Below the pieces are notes generated by a model. That model saw only the letters and a program-made list of their open reading frames with translations. It was not told the DNA's origin and did no database searches. The translations under genes and the position numbers were made by a program. From Shinella lacus (GTDB taxonomy: Bacteria; Pseudomonadota; Alphaproteobacteria; Rhizobiales; Rhizobiaceae), in NCBI RefSeq assembly GCF_010994755.1, contig NZ_WHSB02000006.1:124001-188000 (forward strand): DNA of 64,000 nt. The letters are read 5' to 3'. Shown here piece after piece: positions 16,097 to 25,601 of this stretch. The first letter of the stretch is position 1; each line of letters opens with the position of its first letter.

Positions 16097-17406
16097 GCAG
16101 GCGGCTCGCCCGTTTCGCGCTGTCGCTGTATCGCTGGGGCGGCGTCGCGCTCTATCCGATCGTCGGACCCTATCTCGGCTTCCGCGCCGCGAAGGGCAAG
16201 GAAGACCGCTCCCGCCGCCGCGAGCGCTATGGTTTTGCCAGCGTTGCGCGTCCCGCCGGCCCGCTCGTCTGGTTCCATGCGGCCAGTGTCGGCGAAACGA
16301 TGGCCGTCATCCCGCTCATCAAGGAAGTGCGCCGCCGCGGCATTGCGGTCCTCCTCACCACCGGCACCATCACCTCGGCCAAGGTGGTGCGCGAGCGCCT
16401 CGGACCGGATGTCATCCACCAATATGTGCCGCTCGACGTGAAGCCGGCGATCAGCCGCTTCCTCGAATATTGGCACCCTGACCTCGCTATCATGGCAGAG
16501 TCTGAGATCTGGCCGATGACCATCCTGGAACTCGGCAAGCGGCATATCCCGCAGGTCCTGGTCAACGGCCGCATTTCGGACCGCTCCTTCCCGCGCTGGA
16601 AGCGGCGCATGTCGATCGCCGATGCGATCTTCGAGAATTTCGCCCTCGTCGTCGCCCAGTCGGAACTCGATGCCGACCGGTTTCGCACGCTCGGTGCGCT
16701 GCCGGTCATGGTCTCGGGCAACCTCAAGGTCGACACCGATGCGCCGCCGGCCGATTCCGCCGTGCTTAGGGGTTATCTCGACCAGATCCGTGACCGGCGC
16801 ACCTGGGCGGCGATCTCGACCTTCGAGGGCGAGGAGGCCGCTGCCGGTAACGTGCACCGGGCGCTCAAGGAGCGGACCGGCCTGCTCACCATCGTCGTGC
16901 CGCGCCATCCCGAGCGCGGCGATGCCATTGCCGATATGCTGACCGCGCGCGGCCTCAAGGTCGCCCGCCGCACGCTGAACGATCCGCTGACGCCGGAGAC
17001 CGATATTTTCCTCGGCGATACAATCGGCGAGATGGGGCTCTACCTGCGCATGACGGAGATTGCCTTCGTCGGCCGCTCGCTCTTTGCTGAAGGCGGGCAG
17101 AACCCGCTGGAGCCCGCCATGCTCGGCTGCGCCATCCTGTCCGGTGGCAACGTGCAGAATTTCCGCGAGTCCTACCAGCAGCTCGCCCGCAACGGCAGCG
17201 CCAAGATGGTGCGCGACGTGGAAATGCTGGCCAAGGGCGTGCACTACCTCATGATGAACGACGACATGCGCAAGCAGATGATCGAGGCGGGGCAGGAGAC
17301 CGTGCAGGAGATGCGCGGGGCGCTACGCGCCACCATCAAGGGGCTGGAACCCTATATCAATCCGCTCACCGTGAAGGCGCGGCTGCATCCGCGCCAGACC
17401 ACCTGA
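16093..17406 (+). CDS. waaA: 3-deoxy-D-manno-octulosonic acid (Kdo) transferase
   Basis: Adds Kdo from CMP-Kdo to the lipid A precursor at the inner face of the cytoplasmic membrane. The 437-residue protein has one N-terminal hydrophobic anchor (RRLARFALSLYRWGGVALYP) and the GT30/GT-B signatures: VWFHAASVGETMAVIPLI near residue 57, ILLTTGTITSAK-type region, ESEIWPMTILELGKRHIPQVLVNGR near residue 135, and the C-terminal FVGRSLFAEGGQNPLEPAMLG near 325. Start ATG at 16093, overlapping a short upstream ORF by ATGA. Followed after 22 bases by a HAD phosphatase gene, and then lpxK across a palindromic element, so this is a lipid A/Kdo locus. Confidence 0.96.
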   Translation: MSRRLARFALSLYRWGGVALYPIVGPYLGFRAAKGKEDRSRRRERYGFASVARPAGPLVWFHAASVGETMAVIPLIKEVRRRGIAVLLTTGTITSAKVVRERLGPDVIHQYVPLDVKPAISRFLEYWHPDLAIMAESEIWPMTILELGKRHIPQVLVNGRISDRSFPRWKRRMSIADAIFENFALVVAQSELDADRFRTLGALPVMVSGNLKVDTDAPPADSAVLRGYLDQIRDRRTWAAISTFEGEEAAAGNVHRALKERTGLLTIVVPRHPERGDAIADMLTARGLKVARRTLNDPLTPETDIFLGDTIGEMGLYLRMTEIAFVGRSLFAEGGQNPLEPAMLGCAILSGGNVQNFRESYQQLARNGSAKMVRDVEMLAKGVHYLMMNDDMRKQMIEAGQETVQEMRGALRATIKGLEPYINPLTVKARLHPRQTT

Positions 17407-17428
17407 AAACCAGACGAAAAGGCAAGCC

Positions 17429-18163
17429 ATGACCAAGGCGCAGACCATCTCCGGCATCCTTTTCGACAAGGACGGGACGTTGCTCGACTATGCCAAGAGC
17501 TGGGTGCCGGTGAATTACGAGCTCGCCCGCATCGCCGCCGCCGGCGACGAGGATCTGGCCCGCGTGCTGCTCCTGGCCGGCGGCATGAACCCGGACACCG
17601 GCTATGTGACGCCCGACAGCCTGCTGGCCGCCGGCAACACGGTCGAGATTGCCGAAGGCATGGTCGCTGCCGGCTCGCCCTTCACGGTGGAGGCGCTCGC
17701 CGCCCATTTCGACGGGCTCTTCGCCAATTCGGCGCAGCTTGCCGTCGCCGTCACGGACCTCGCCCAGTTCTTCGCCACCATGCATGCCCGCGGCTACTGG
17801 CTCGGCGTCGCCTCCAGCGACAACGAGGCCTCGATCCGCGCCACGGCAAAACGCTTCGGTTTCGATAGCTATCTGCATTACGTCGCCGGCTACGACAGCG
17901 GTTTCGGCACCAAGCCCGAACCCGGCATGGTGATGGGCTTCTGCGCGGCAACCGGTCTCGAACCGCACCAGATCGCTGTCGTCGGCGACAACAACCACGA
18001 CATGCACATGGGCCGCAACGCCGGCGCCGGCCTCACCGTCGCTGTCCTGACGGGCACCGGCTCGCGCCAGTCGCTGGCCGACGCCTCCGACTACTGCTTC
18101 AACGACATCACCGAACTCGTGCCCCTCTTCCCCGAAGCAGCCACCGCGCGCCCGGCGGCGTGA
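17429..18163 (+). CDS. HAD family hydrolase (phosphoglycolate phosphatase-like)
   Basis: A 244-residue HAD subfamily I phosphatase. Motif I is GILFDKDGTLLDYAKSW near residue 10 (DxDGT, both Asp present), motif II lies in LGVASSDNEASIRATAK near 128, Lys of motif III in GTKPEPGMV near 165, and motif IV is IAVVGDNNHDMHMGRNAGAG near 185 (GDnxxD). A helical cap sits between motifs I and II. Substrate unknown; context beside waaA allows a role in LPS sugar metabolism, but this is only positional. Confidence 0.88.
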   Translation: MTKAQTISGILFDKDGTLLDYAKSWVPVNYELARIAAAGDEDLARVLLLAGGMNPDTGYVTPDSLLAAGNTVEIAEGMVAAGSPFTVEALAAHFDGLFANSAQLAVAVTDLAQFFATMHARGYWLGVASSDNEASIRATAKRFGFDSYLHYVAGYDSGFGTKPEPGMVMGFCAATGLEPHQIAVVGDNNHDMHMGRNAGAGLTVAVLTGTGSRQSLADASDYCFNDITELVPLFPEAATARPAA

Positions 18164-18174
18164 GCGGGTTGAAC

Positions 18175-18331
18175 TACCCCCCTCTGGCCTGCCGGCCATC
18201 TCCCCCTCAAGGGGGGAGATCGACAGGAGGCTCGAACCTCGCTCAAGTCGCGGCGTCAAAGATGGGCGGAACGCTGCTTCATCTAATCTCCCCCCTTGAG
18301 GGGGAGATGGCCGGCAGGCCAGAGGGGGGTA
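18175..18331. repeat. 157-bp element with perfect 46-bp terminal inverted repeats
   Basis: Left arm 18175-18220 and right arm 18286-18331 are exact reverse complements over 46 bases. Each arm contains smaller palindromes (GGCCTGCCGGCC; CTCCCC-CTCAAG-GGGGGAG). The 65-bp centre has no useful ORF. This type of palindrome (TCTGGCCTGCCGGCCATCTC core) recurs, to my memory, between genes in Rhizobiaceae and resembles a MITE or REP-derived element. It occupies most of the 331-bp gap 18164-18494 between the HAD gene and lpxK; the transcript would form a very stable stem. Confidence 0.9.
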
Positions 18332-18494
18332 TGCGGCTATGTCATGACCTCTCGATCGTTCACGGGCGATCGCGCCCGCTTTGCGGCGATAGGCCGTCAC
18401 CGCGAGCCGCACGCCCGCAATTCCCCCGGTTGATTTTCCGCAGCATCTCGCGTTTCTTGGACGCGACCGGGTCGGGACGCCCGCGGGGGACTGA

Positions 18495-19535
18495 ATGGTA
18501 AGTGAAGCGCCGCCTTTCTGGTGGACGAAGGCTGACTGGCGCGCCTATGCGCTCTGGCCCGTCTCGCGCCTCTATGGGCTCATCGCCGGCCGGCGCATGC
18601 GCAAGGGGCGGCGCGCCGAGATTTCGGTGCCCGTCATTTGCGTCGGCAATTTCACTGTTGGCGGCGCCGGCAAGACGCCGACGGCGATCGCGCTCGCCCG
18701 CGCGGCGAAGGCCCGCGGCCTCAAGCCCGGCTTCCTGTCGCGCGGCTATGGCGGCTCGCTGGATGTCACCACCGTTGTCGATCCGCACCACCACCGCGCC
18801 CGCGCCGTCGGCGACGAGCCGCTGCTGCTCGCCCGCGAGGCATTGACGGTGATCGCGCGCCGCCGCGCCAAAGGGGCGAGGAAACTGGTGGAGGAGGGCG
18901 CCGACCTCATCATCATGGACGACGGCTTCCAGAGCGCGCAATTGACCTTCGATTATGCGCTTTTGGTCATCGACACCCGCCGCGGCATCGGCAACGGCTA
19001 TCTCGTGCCGAGCGGCCCGGTGCGTGCGCCGCTCGCCGAACAGATGCGGCAGGCCAATGCGCTGCTGGCGATCGGCGACGGCAATGCGGCCGATCGGCTG
19101 ATCCGCCAGGCGGCCCGCGCCGGCAAGGCAATTCATTCCGCGACGCTCGCCACCGTCGGCGCGGACGACCTGCGCGACCAGGTCGTCATGGCCTGGTCGG
19201 GCATCGCCGACAACGAAAAGTTCTTCCGCACGGTCACCGAGACCGGCGCGCATCTCTATGTGACGCGCGGCTTTCCCGATCATCACTACCTCAGCGACGA
19301 CGAGGCGGCGGATATCCTCGACCATGCCGAAGGGCTCGGCTACCAGCTCGTCACCACGGCGAAGGACAGCGTGCGCCTTGCCGGCGGGCATGGCCGTTCG
19401 GAGGAGCTGAAGGCGAAAAGCCGGGTGATCGAGGTGGAAATCCGCTTCGACGACCCGAAGGGGCCGGATGCGATCATCGACGCGGCGATTGCCAGCGCAC
19501 GGCGGCGCAAGCTGCACCGGCTGGCGGAGAAATAA
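18495..19535 (+). CDS. lpxK: tetraacyldisaccharide 4'-kinase
   Basis: Phosphorylates the 4' position of the lipid A disaccharide at the inner membrane, giving lipid IVA. The 346-residue protein begins [20 protein letters not shown], has the P-loop [18 protein letters not shown] near residue 52, the substrate segment [11 protein letters not shown] near 80, and the conserved [14 protein letters not shown] near 138 (DDGFQ). Length fits the family. ATG at 18495 has GGGGGA five bases upstream. Part of the waaA region though separated from it by the inverted-repeat element. Confidence 0.96.
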   Translation: MVSEAPPFWWTKADWRAYALWPVSRLYGLIAGRRMRKGRRAEISVPVICVGNFTVGGAGKTPTAIALARAAKARGLKPGFLSRGYGGSLDVTTVVDPHHHRARAVGDEPLLLAREALTVIARRRAKGARKLVEEGADLIIMDDGFQSAQLTFDYALLVIDTRRGIGNGYLVPSGPVRAPLAEQMRQANALLAIGDGNAADRLIRQAARAGKAIHSATLATVGADDLRDQVVMAWSGIADNEKFFRTVTETGAHLYVTRGFPDHHYLSDDEAADILDHAEGLGYQLVTTAKDSVRLAGGHGRSEELKAKSRVIEVEIRFDDPKGPDAIIDAAIASARRRKLHRLAEK

Positions 19536-19538
19536 GGT

Positions 19539-19772
19539 CTAGCGCTTCTGCGTCGGCAGCGCGCCGGCGCGCTTTTCGGCCTCCAGAGAAGCCTCGCAGC
19601 TGATATAGGGCTCCTGGCGCAGCACGCTCCAGTAGCGCAGCTCATCGACCGGGATCGTCTCGCCGGTCATCGCGCAGGTGACGTGCGAACCCGGCATCAG
19701 GATCTGGAAATCGCCATCGAGATAGCGGATCTTCGCTTCGCGGCTGCCGCGGCCTTCAAAACGGTTCATCAT
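19539..19772 (-). CDS. DUF2093 domain protein
   Basis: A 77-residue protein of the alphaproteobacterial DUF2093 family: EAKIRYLDGDFQILMPGSHVTCAMTGE..., then DELRYWSVLRQEPYI. One conserved Cys lies in HVTCAMTGE and a second in YISCEASLEAE. Probably cytoplasmic; function unknown. Start ambiguous: two adjacent ATGs at 19772 and 19769 fit the family, with a possible extension to 19793. It converges on lpxK with only three bases between the stop codons. Confidence 0.8.
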   Translation of the reverse strand: MMNRFEGRGSREAKIRYLDGDFQILMPGSHVTCAMTGETIPVDELRYWSVLRQEPYISCEASLEAEKRAGALPTQKR

Positions 19773-19845
19773 CGATTTCAATATCCATCTCATGTGACGC
19801 CTATGCCATATCTCGGCATAGGCTAAATTTCCAGCGGTTTCCCTC

Positions 19846-21648
19846 TCAGCTTCGCCCGAACAACCGCTCGATATCCGACAGCTTCAGCTCGATATAGGTC
19901 GGCCGCCCGTGGTTGCACTGGCCGGAGCCCGGCGTCGCTTCCATCTGGCGCAGCAGCGCGTTCATCTCCTCCGGCCGCATGCGCCTGCCGGAGCGCACCG
20001 AGCCGTGGCAGGCCATGGTCGCCGCGAGATATTCCAGCTTGTTCTTCAGCCCGCTCGCCGTGTCCCATTCCGCCAGTTCGTCGGCAAGCTGGCGGATGAG
20101 GCCGGCCGCGTCCATCTCGCCGAGCATGGCCGGCGTCTCGCGCACCGCGACGGCACCTGGGCCGAAGCGCTCGATGCCGAGGCCGAGTTTGGCGAATTCG
20201 TCGGCATGCGCGACCAGCCGGTCGCAATCGTCCTCGGAGAGATCGACGATCTCGGGAATGAGCAGCGCTTGCGCCGGCACGGCGCGCGAATGCAGCGCAT
20301 TGCGCATTTCCTCGAAGACCAGACGCTCATGCGCCGCATGCTGATCGACGATGACGAGCCCGTCCTCCGTCTGCGCGACGATGTAGTTGGCGTGAAGCTG
20401 CGCGCGGGCGGCACCCAGCGGATGGCGCTGCGGCGGCGGCTCCTCGCGCGCTGCCGGCGAGGGGAAGACTGGCTCACTGCGCGCCGAGGGCGTGGCGAAA
20501 TCGGCAAAACCCGCCTGTTGCTCGCGGAAATGGTTTGGCGCGGCACCCGCCGTCTCGAAGGGGCGATAGGGCGAGGCTGACGGCGTCCAGGGTGCGGCGG
20601 GGCGGGCGGTCTCCGGCCTGAAGGCACGCATCAGGCCGGCGGCTCCGGTGGTCGCGGCGCGGTCGCCCTCGCGGGCGAGCGCCTCGCGGATCGCGCCGAT
20701 GATCAGGCCGCGCACCAGCCCCGGATCGCGGAAGCGCACGTCGGATTTTGCGGGATGCACATTGACGTCGACAAGTGCGGGATCGATGTCGATCGCCAGC
20801 ACGGCCACCGGATAGCGCCCGTGCGGGATCGTCTCGGCATAGGCTGCGCGCAGCGCCGACCAGATCAGCTTGTCCTGCACCGGCCGGCCGTTGACGAAGG
20901 CGAACTGGTTGAGGCTGTTGCCGCGGTTGAAGGTGGGCACGCCGGCAAAGCCGGTCAGCCGCACGTCCTCGCGCGCCGCATCGATCTCGATGGCATTGTC
21001 GCGGAAATCGCGGCCGAGCACCTGGGCGATGCGGGCGAGCCGGTCCGTGCCGGTCGCGGGAAATTCCAGCGTCGTGCGGTCGGAGCCCGACAGAACGAAG
21101 CGCACCTGCGGGAAGGCGATCGCCATGCGCCGCACCACGTCGGAGATCGCCGACGCCTCGGCCTTCTCGCTTTTCAGGAACTTGAGGCGCGCGGGTGTCG
21201 CGAAGAACAGGTCGCGCACCTCGACCACGGTGCCGCGATTGGCCGCCGCCGGCCGCACCGGCTGCACCTTGCCGCCGGTCACGCTGATCTCCGCGCCTTC
21301 GCCGGCCTCCGCCGTGCGGCTCAGCAGCGAGAGTTTCGCGACGGAGCCGATCGAGGGCAGCGCCTCGCCGCGGAAGCCGAGCGTGCGGATGTCCAGGAGA
21401 TCCGTTTCGAGCTTGGAGGTGCAGTGCCGGCGGATCGCCATTTCCAGCTCGGCGGGCGCCATGCCGCTGCCATTGTCGGTGACGCGCAGCAGCGTCTTGC
21501 CGCCGCCGGCCGTGGCGATCTCGATGCGCGTCGCACCGGCATCCAGCGCGTTTTCGATCAATTCCTTGGCAGCGCTTGCCGGCCGTTCGATCACTTCGCC
21601 GGCGGCAATCTGGTTGATGAGGGTTTCGGAAAGCTGCCTGATGGTCAT
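19846..21648 (-). CDS. mutL: DNA mismatch repair protein MutL (endonuclease type)
   Basis: Mismatch repair ATPase that links MutS to strand incision. The 600-residue protein begins [20 protein letters not shown] and has the GHKL motifs [24 protein letters not shown] and [15 protein letters not shown] in the first 110 residues, plus [14 protein letters not shown] lid region [15 protein letters not shown] near 255. After a Pro/Ala-rich linker the C-terminal dimerisation domain carries [15 protein letters not shown] near residue 432, which fits the endonuclease motif DQHA-x2-E-x4-E, with ACHGSV and CNHGRPT further on. So this MutL should nick DNA itself, consistent with absence of MutH in alphaproteobacteria. 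The start at 21648 is chosen on family grounds. Confidence 0.97.
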   Translation of the reverse strand: MTIRQLSETLINQIAAGEVIERPASAAKELIENALDAGATRIEIATAGGGKTLLRVTDNGSGMAPAELEMAIRRHCTSKLETDLLDIRTLGFRGEALPSIGSVAKLSLLSRTAEAGEGAEISVTGGKVQPVRPAAANRGTVVEVRDLFFATPARLKFLKSEKAEASAISDVVRRMAIAFPQVRFVLSGSDRTTLEFPATGTDRLARIAQVLGRDFRDNAIEIDAAREDVRLTGFAGVPTFNRGNSLNQFAFVNGRPVQDKLIWSALRAAYAETIPHGRYPVAVLAIDIDPALVDVNVHPAKSDVRFRDPGLVRGLIIGAIREALAREGDRAATTGAAGLMRAFRPETARPAAPWTPSASPYRPFETAGAAPNHFREQQAGFADFATPSARSEPVFPSPAAREEPPPQRHPLGAARAQLHANYIVAQTEDGLVIVDQHAAHERLVFEEMRNALHSRAVPAQALLIPEIVDLSEDDCDRLVAHADEFAKLGLGIERFGPGAVAVRETPAMLGEMDAAGLIRQLADELAEWDTASGLKNKLEYLAATMACHGSVRSGRRMRPEEMNALLRQMEATPGSGQCNHGRPTYIELKLSDIERLFGRS

Positions 21649-21733
21649 GCCGCCATTTTCGCGGATTCGGCGCGGGCTTGGAAGGGCCAACTTGCCTTAT
21701 CCCGGCTTGCGTCACAGGGCCTTCTGAAATCGT

Positions 21734-21748
21734 TTAATCAGGCTTTAA
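21734..21748. promoter_or_regulatory. CtrA-type box between mutL and the PAS-receiver gene
   Basis: TTAA-TCAGGCT-TTAA (21734-21748) matches the core TTAA-N7-TTAA of the alphaproteobacterial cell-cycle regulator CtrA (full consensus ends TTAAC; here T follows). It sits 165 bases upstream of the PAS-receiver start and 86 bases upstream of mutL. The rest of 21649-21912 shows no ORF. Confidence 0.35.
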
Positions 21749-21912
21749 TAAAATGCTGCGAACGTGCCCAGACGCTTGTATGAACACAAGCCGGCCGGGT
21801 CCTCCGGTGGACAATTTCAGCGTCGCTGGCCGCTGTCATTCCCGCACGTCCGAAGGTGCAATGCACCGATCAGCATGATACCGGGAATGCCAGACAGGCG
21901 AGGTCTGCCACT

Positions 21913-23652
21913 ATGAATGATGTAGCGTCGTCAGACGCGAACATCCGGCTGGGAATGTTTGAAGCCGCGTGCGATATCCTCGCCGCCGCCGTGATCGTCT
22001 ACGACAAGAACGATTGCCTCGTCTTCGCCAGCCGCCAGGTTCTCCGTTATTTCCCGATTCCCGCCGATACGCTGAAGGCCGGAACGCGGCTGCGCGACGT
22101 GCTCGGCGCGATCTTCGACAGCGGCGTGCGCTACGGCATTCCGCCCGAACAGCGCCACAAGGCGGTCAACCGCGAGGAGTGGATCTCCAACCGCATTTCC
22201 GCCCATTGGCGCGAACAGTACGACGCCGTCGAGCGGCTTGGCCGTGACCGCTGGATCCATTTCCGCAAGCGCCGCCTGCCGAACGGCTACAATGTCACGA
22301 CGCTGGTCGACGTTTCCGAACAGAAGAAGCAGGAAGAGCAGTGGCGCTCGGATCTCGAGCGCATCGCGCTGACCGAGGAAATCCTCGAGACCCTGCCGTC
22401 GCCGGTGATCATCAAGGATCGCAGCCTCGCCTATATCGCGGCGAACCGGGCCTTCTGCGCCATCTACGACGTCAATGCCGACGGCGTGCTCGGCCGCACC
22501 GTCTGGGATCTCGCCGATGCGGAAAATGCCGAGCGCATCGAGCGCAGCGACCGCGCCGTGCTGGAGACCGGCGAACCCTTCAGCGTGCCGGAACACGTCA
22601 TCCGCGCCGACGGCTCCGATCTCTACGTCCTTACCCGCAAATACCGCATCGGCGCCCCCGGCCACCACGCACTGGTCACGGTCATGGAAGACGTGAGCGC
22701 GCTCGTTGCCGGCGACAAGGCCGTCTCGGACGACGAGGACGCCTTCCTGCGCGTGCCTGGCGGTTTCGTCGAGGCGCAGAACTGCTTCGACCCGGTGCAC
22801 GACGCCGAACGTCGCTTGCTGCTCGACCAGATGAACCCGGAGGAACTGCGCGCACTCTCCGGCAAGCGCGTTTTGATCGCGACCCCCAATCCGCGCATCG
22901 AGGAAATCCTCGTCGGCGAGTTCAAGGCGCGCGGTGCCGATTGTTGCGCGGTGCGCAGCGTCGGTGAACACGATGCCTTCCTCGCCCTTGCCGCCCGCCA
23001 GGGTTTTACCCTCGACGCGGTGGTGATCGACGCCAATATGCCGGACCATGAAGCCATCATCGACAATGGCCGCGGCATCGCCACGCGGGTGATCGCGCCG
23101 GACGGCATCGGCCCGGATTTCATGCGCGGGCTCGTCGAGCAGCACGAGCTGCTCTCGGAAAACCAGTCGCCGCTCGGCGATATCGTGACGCCGGTCTCGC
23201 TCACCGACGACTGGTATATCGCCACCGACATCTCCACCATGCTGCCCGGCGCCGTCGGCGATATCGAGGTGCTGGTGGCGGAAGACAACCAGATCAACCA
23301 GTTCGTCTTCTCGCAGATCCTCGAAGGCATGGGCATCTCGCACCGCATCGCCGAAAATGGCGAGGAGGCGGTCATGCTGTGGCGCAAGCACCAGCCGCGC
23401 CTCGTGCTGATGGACATCTCCATGCCCGTGATGAACGGCATCGACGCGGCGATGGAAATCCGCGCCGCCGAGAAGCTGACCGGCACCCACACCCCGATCG
23501 TCGCCGTCACCGCACAGGCACTCAATGTCGACATGCAGAACTGCATGGACGCCGGCATGGACGACTATATCACCAAGCCCGTCAGCCCCGACATGATCGA
23601 GGTGATCTATCGGCGCTACGCCATCCCGCAACCGGAGAAATCTGTCGCATAA
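21913..23652 (+). CDS. PAS-PAS-receiver signalling protein without a kinase domain
   Basis: A 579-residue soluble protein. Residues about 10-145 form a PAS-like region (DILAAAVIVYDKNDCLVFAS; DRWIHFRKRRLPNGYNV), residues 155-280 a second PAS (LETLPSPVIIKDRSLAYIAA; NADGVLGRTVWDL; VTVMEDVSALVAG). Residues 320-400 look like a degenerate receiver (KRVLIATPNPRIEEIL, Asp 373 in VVIDANMPDHEA). Residues 450-570 are a full receiver: VLVAEDNQINQFVFSQIL, phospho-acceptor Asp 501 (LMDISMPVMNG), switch Thr in PIVAVTAQA and Lys in DYITKPVSP. No HisKA or HATPase domain is present, though the layout resembles a hybrid kinase with the catalytic core lost. The next two genes are GGDEF-EAL and PilZ, suggesting a c-di-GMP link. 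Start at 21913 follows family convention. Confidence 0.88.
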   Translation: MNDVASSDANIRLGMFEAACDILAAAVIVYDKNDCLVFASRQVLRYFPIPADTLKAGTRLRDVLGAIFDSGVRYGIPPEQRHKAVNREEWISNRISAHWREQYDAVERLGRDRWIHFRKRRLPNGYNVTTLVDVSEQKKQEEQWRSDLERIALTEEILETLPSPVIIKDRSLAYIAANRAFCAIYDVNADGVLGRTVWDLADAENAERIERSDRAVLETGEPFSVPEHVIRADGSDLYVLTRKYRIGAPGHHALVTVMEDVSALVAGDKAVSDDEDAFLRVPGGFVEAQNCFDPVHDAERRLLLDQMNPEELRALSGKRVLIATPNPRIEEILVGEFKARGADCCAVRSVGEHDAFLALAARQGFTLDAVVIDANMPDHEAIIDNGRGIATRVIAPDGIGPDFMRGLVEQHELLSENQSPLGDIVTPVSLTDDWYIATDISTMLPGAVGDIEVLVAEDNQINQFVFSQILEGMGISHRIAENGEEAVMLWRKHQPRLVLMDISMPVMNGIDAAMEIRAAEKLTGTHTPIVAVTAQALNVDMQNCMDAGMDDYITKPVSPDMIEVIYRRYAIPQPEKSVA

Positions 23653-23671
23653 GTTGAAAAGGACCGGTCAA

Positions 23672-23689
23672 CTCCCCAGATTTGGGGAG
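23672..23689 (+). terminator. short hairpin after the PAS-receiver gene
   Basis: CTCCCC-AGATTT-GGGGAG (23672-23689), 19 bases after the stop. No T-run. It may partly separate this gene from the GGDEF-EAL gene. Confidence 0.35.
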
Positions 23690-23791
23690 GCGTGAGGACA
23701 GGAGTGACGATCGTTTGATATGCTTTTGTTAACGATCATGCCTCATCGTGAAGCGGTCGTCGGAGGTCGAGGCAAGTACGGGAAATCATTG

Positions 23792-25150
23792 ATGAAGTCT
23801 GCTAATCATGCGGCGCTGGATGTTTCCCAGACTGACCTCCATGCCATGGCCTATACCGACCCGCTGACCGGGCTCGGCAATCTCTATCGCCTGCGCGACA
23901 AGGTCCGCCAGATCGCCAAGGAGCGCGAGGAAGATCCCGCACCCTTCGCCGTCGGCATCGCCAATCTCGACGGCTTCAAACCCATCAACGACCTGTTTGG
24001 CCCGCGTGCCGGCGACGAGATCCTCTGCCAGGTCGCCCACCGCCTGAAGGCCTGCATTCCGGATGGCGCCACCGTCACCCGCCATGGCGGCGACGAATTC
24101 GCCTTCGTCCTGCCGCTGGTTTTCGAGCGCAAGGGCGCGGAGAAGATCGGCCAGATGCTGCGCGAGGTGCTGTCCGCCCCCTTCGATCTCGGCGACCGCA
24201 ACGTGCGCCTCTCCGCCTCCTTCGGCTTTTCCATCTATCCCTTCGCCGGCGAGGATTTCACCGAGCTTCTGAAAAGCGCCGACACCGCGCTCTACCGTTC
24301 GAAGCGCCGTGGACGCGGCCAGATCACCGTCTATTCGCAGGAAATCGCCCAGGAGATGAAGCGCGCGACGCAGCTCGAACAGGCGCTGCGCAATGCCATC
24401 ATCGCCAACGAGGTGGACGTGCATTTCCAGCCGATCGTCAGCCTGCGCGACGATACGGTGGTCGGTTTCGAGGCGCTCGCGCGCTGGTGCGATGCCGATC
24501 TCGGCTATGTCTCGCCCGCCGTCTTCGTGCCGCTCGCCGAAGAACGCGGCTTCATCGATGCCTTGTCGGACACGCTGTTGCGCAAGGCAGCGGAAGCGGC
24601 CCTGTCCTGGCCGCGCGAGCTCTTCCTGTCGTTCAACCTCTCCTCCGCCCAGTTGATGGACCCGAAGACGGCCTTCAACACACTGGCGATCCTCAACCGC
24701 GTCGGGCTCGATCCGCGTCGGCTGGAGCTGGAAATCACCGAAACGGCCGTGATGACGGATGCCGACACGGCCCAGAAGATCGTCGGCGAGCTTCGCGCTG
24801 CCGGCGTGCGTATCTCGCTGGACGATTTCGGCACCGGCCAGTCGAGTCTCGGGCGCCTGCGTGACTTCACCTTCGACAAGGTGAAGATCGACCGCGCCTT
24901 CGTCTCGCGCATCTCCAACGACAAGGCCTCCGAGCACATCATCAAGGCGATCGTCGCCATGTGCGAAGGGCTCGACCTTGCCGTGGTCGCCGAGGGCATC
25001 GAGGATTTCTCCGAGGCGCTGAAGCTGAAGGCGCTCGGCTGCGGCATGGGGCAGGGCTATTTCTACGGCAAGCCGGCCGATGCCGTCGCCACCATGCGCT
25101 ACCTCTCCGACCGCTATGTCAGCATCGAAGGCCGCGCCGCCTCCGCCTGA
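23792..25150 (+). CDS. GGDEF-EAL bifunctional cyclic-di-GMP enzyme
   Basis: A 452-residue cytoplasmic protein. An N-terminal GGDEF domain (YTDPLTGLGNLYRLRDKV near residue 20; intact GGDEF at 99-103 within RHGGDEFAFVLP) is followed by an EAL domain (intact EAL at 227-229 in VGFEALARW; ELEITETAVM; ISLDDFGTGQSSLGRLRDF with the DDFGTG loop; VVAEGIE; GCGMGQGYFYGKP). No RxxD inhibitory site was seen before GGDEF. Both active-site signatures are intact, so it may make and break c-di-GMP. No sensory or membrane domain is fused, so input probably comes from partners such as the preceding receiver protein. Start at 23792 (MKSANHAALDVS) is preferred for its GGGAAAT; 23720 is possible. Confidence 0.93.
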   Translation: MKSANHAALDVSQTDLHAMAYTDPLTGLGNLYRLRDKVRQIAKEREEDPAPFAVGIANLDGFKPINDLFGPRAGDEILCQVAHRLKACIPDGATVTRHGGDEFAFVLPLVFERKGAEKIGQMLREVLSAPFDLGDRNVRLSASFGFSIYPFAGEDFTELLKSADTALYRSKRRGRGQITVYSQEIAQEMKRATQLEQALRNAIIANEVDVHFQPIVSLRDDTVVGFEALARWCDADLGYVSPAVFVPLAEERGFIDALSDTLLRKAAEAALSWPRELFLSFNLSSAQLMDPKTAFNTLAILNRVGLDPRRLELEITETAVMTDADTAQKIVGELRAAGVRISLDDFGTGQSSLGRLRDFTFDKVKIDRAFVSRISNDKASEHIIKAIVAMCEGLDLAVVAEGIEDFSEALKLKALGCGMGQGYFYGKPADAVATMRYLSDRYVSIEGRAASA

Positions 25151-25265
25151 CGATTTGTCTCCGAATAGGGCAGTTCGGTAAAATTGCACGCTTTCGTTTA
25201 GCGGAGCGGCAAACACTCCTCATTATGGTGAGCTCCATTGAATGAATTCGTGAGTGGAGCCGCGG

Positions 25266-25601
25266 ATGACCACCATCAAGGATATGCCCGTCAGGGCCGC
25301 CAGCCGTTCGAATGTGCGTATTTTCGCGACGGTGCACGTCATGCACCAGTCGACGCGCGGCCGTGTGGTCGACCTGTCGGAGAACGGCATGGCGCTCGAC
25401 CTGGAAAAGCCGGTGCAGGCGATACCGGGCCAGCTCGTGACCATCGAGAGCGAGGAACTCGGCAGGCTCAGCGGCACGATCCGCTGGTTCCGCAACGGTC
25501 GCCTCGGCATCCAGTACAAGCTATCGACCAATGCGCTGGCGCAGATCACCTCGTACTTCCGCTTCTTCCACGAAGAGGTGCGCCCGGTCCTGCGCCGCTA
25601 G
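25266..25601 (+). CDS. PilZ domain protein (c-di-GMP receptor candidate)
   Basis: A 111-residue single-domain PilZ protein. The c-di-GMP binding signature is complete: RSNVR (RxxxR) near residue 15-19 and DLSENGMAL (D/NxSxxG) about 20 residues later, then ETEELGRLSGTIRWFRNGRLGIQYKL-like beta strands. It directly follows the GGDEF-EAL gene (115 bp), so enzyme and receptor may act together, for instance on motility or polysaccharide export. Start ATG at 25266; a GTG at 25254 is in frame. Converges with the LysR gene, sharing CTAG (25598-25601) as both stops. Confidence 0.92.
   Translation: MTTIKDMPVRAASRSNVRIFATVHVMHQSTRGRVVDLSENGMALDLEKPVQAIPGQLVTIESEELGRLSGTIRWFRNGRLGIQYKLSTNALAQITSYFRFFHEEVRPVLRR

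Noticed and set aside
18160..18501. 113-codon ORF over the inverted-repeat element
   Set aside because: It consists of palindrome sequence and ends inside lpxK; no coding signal.
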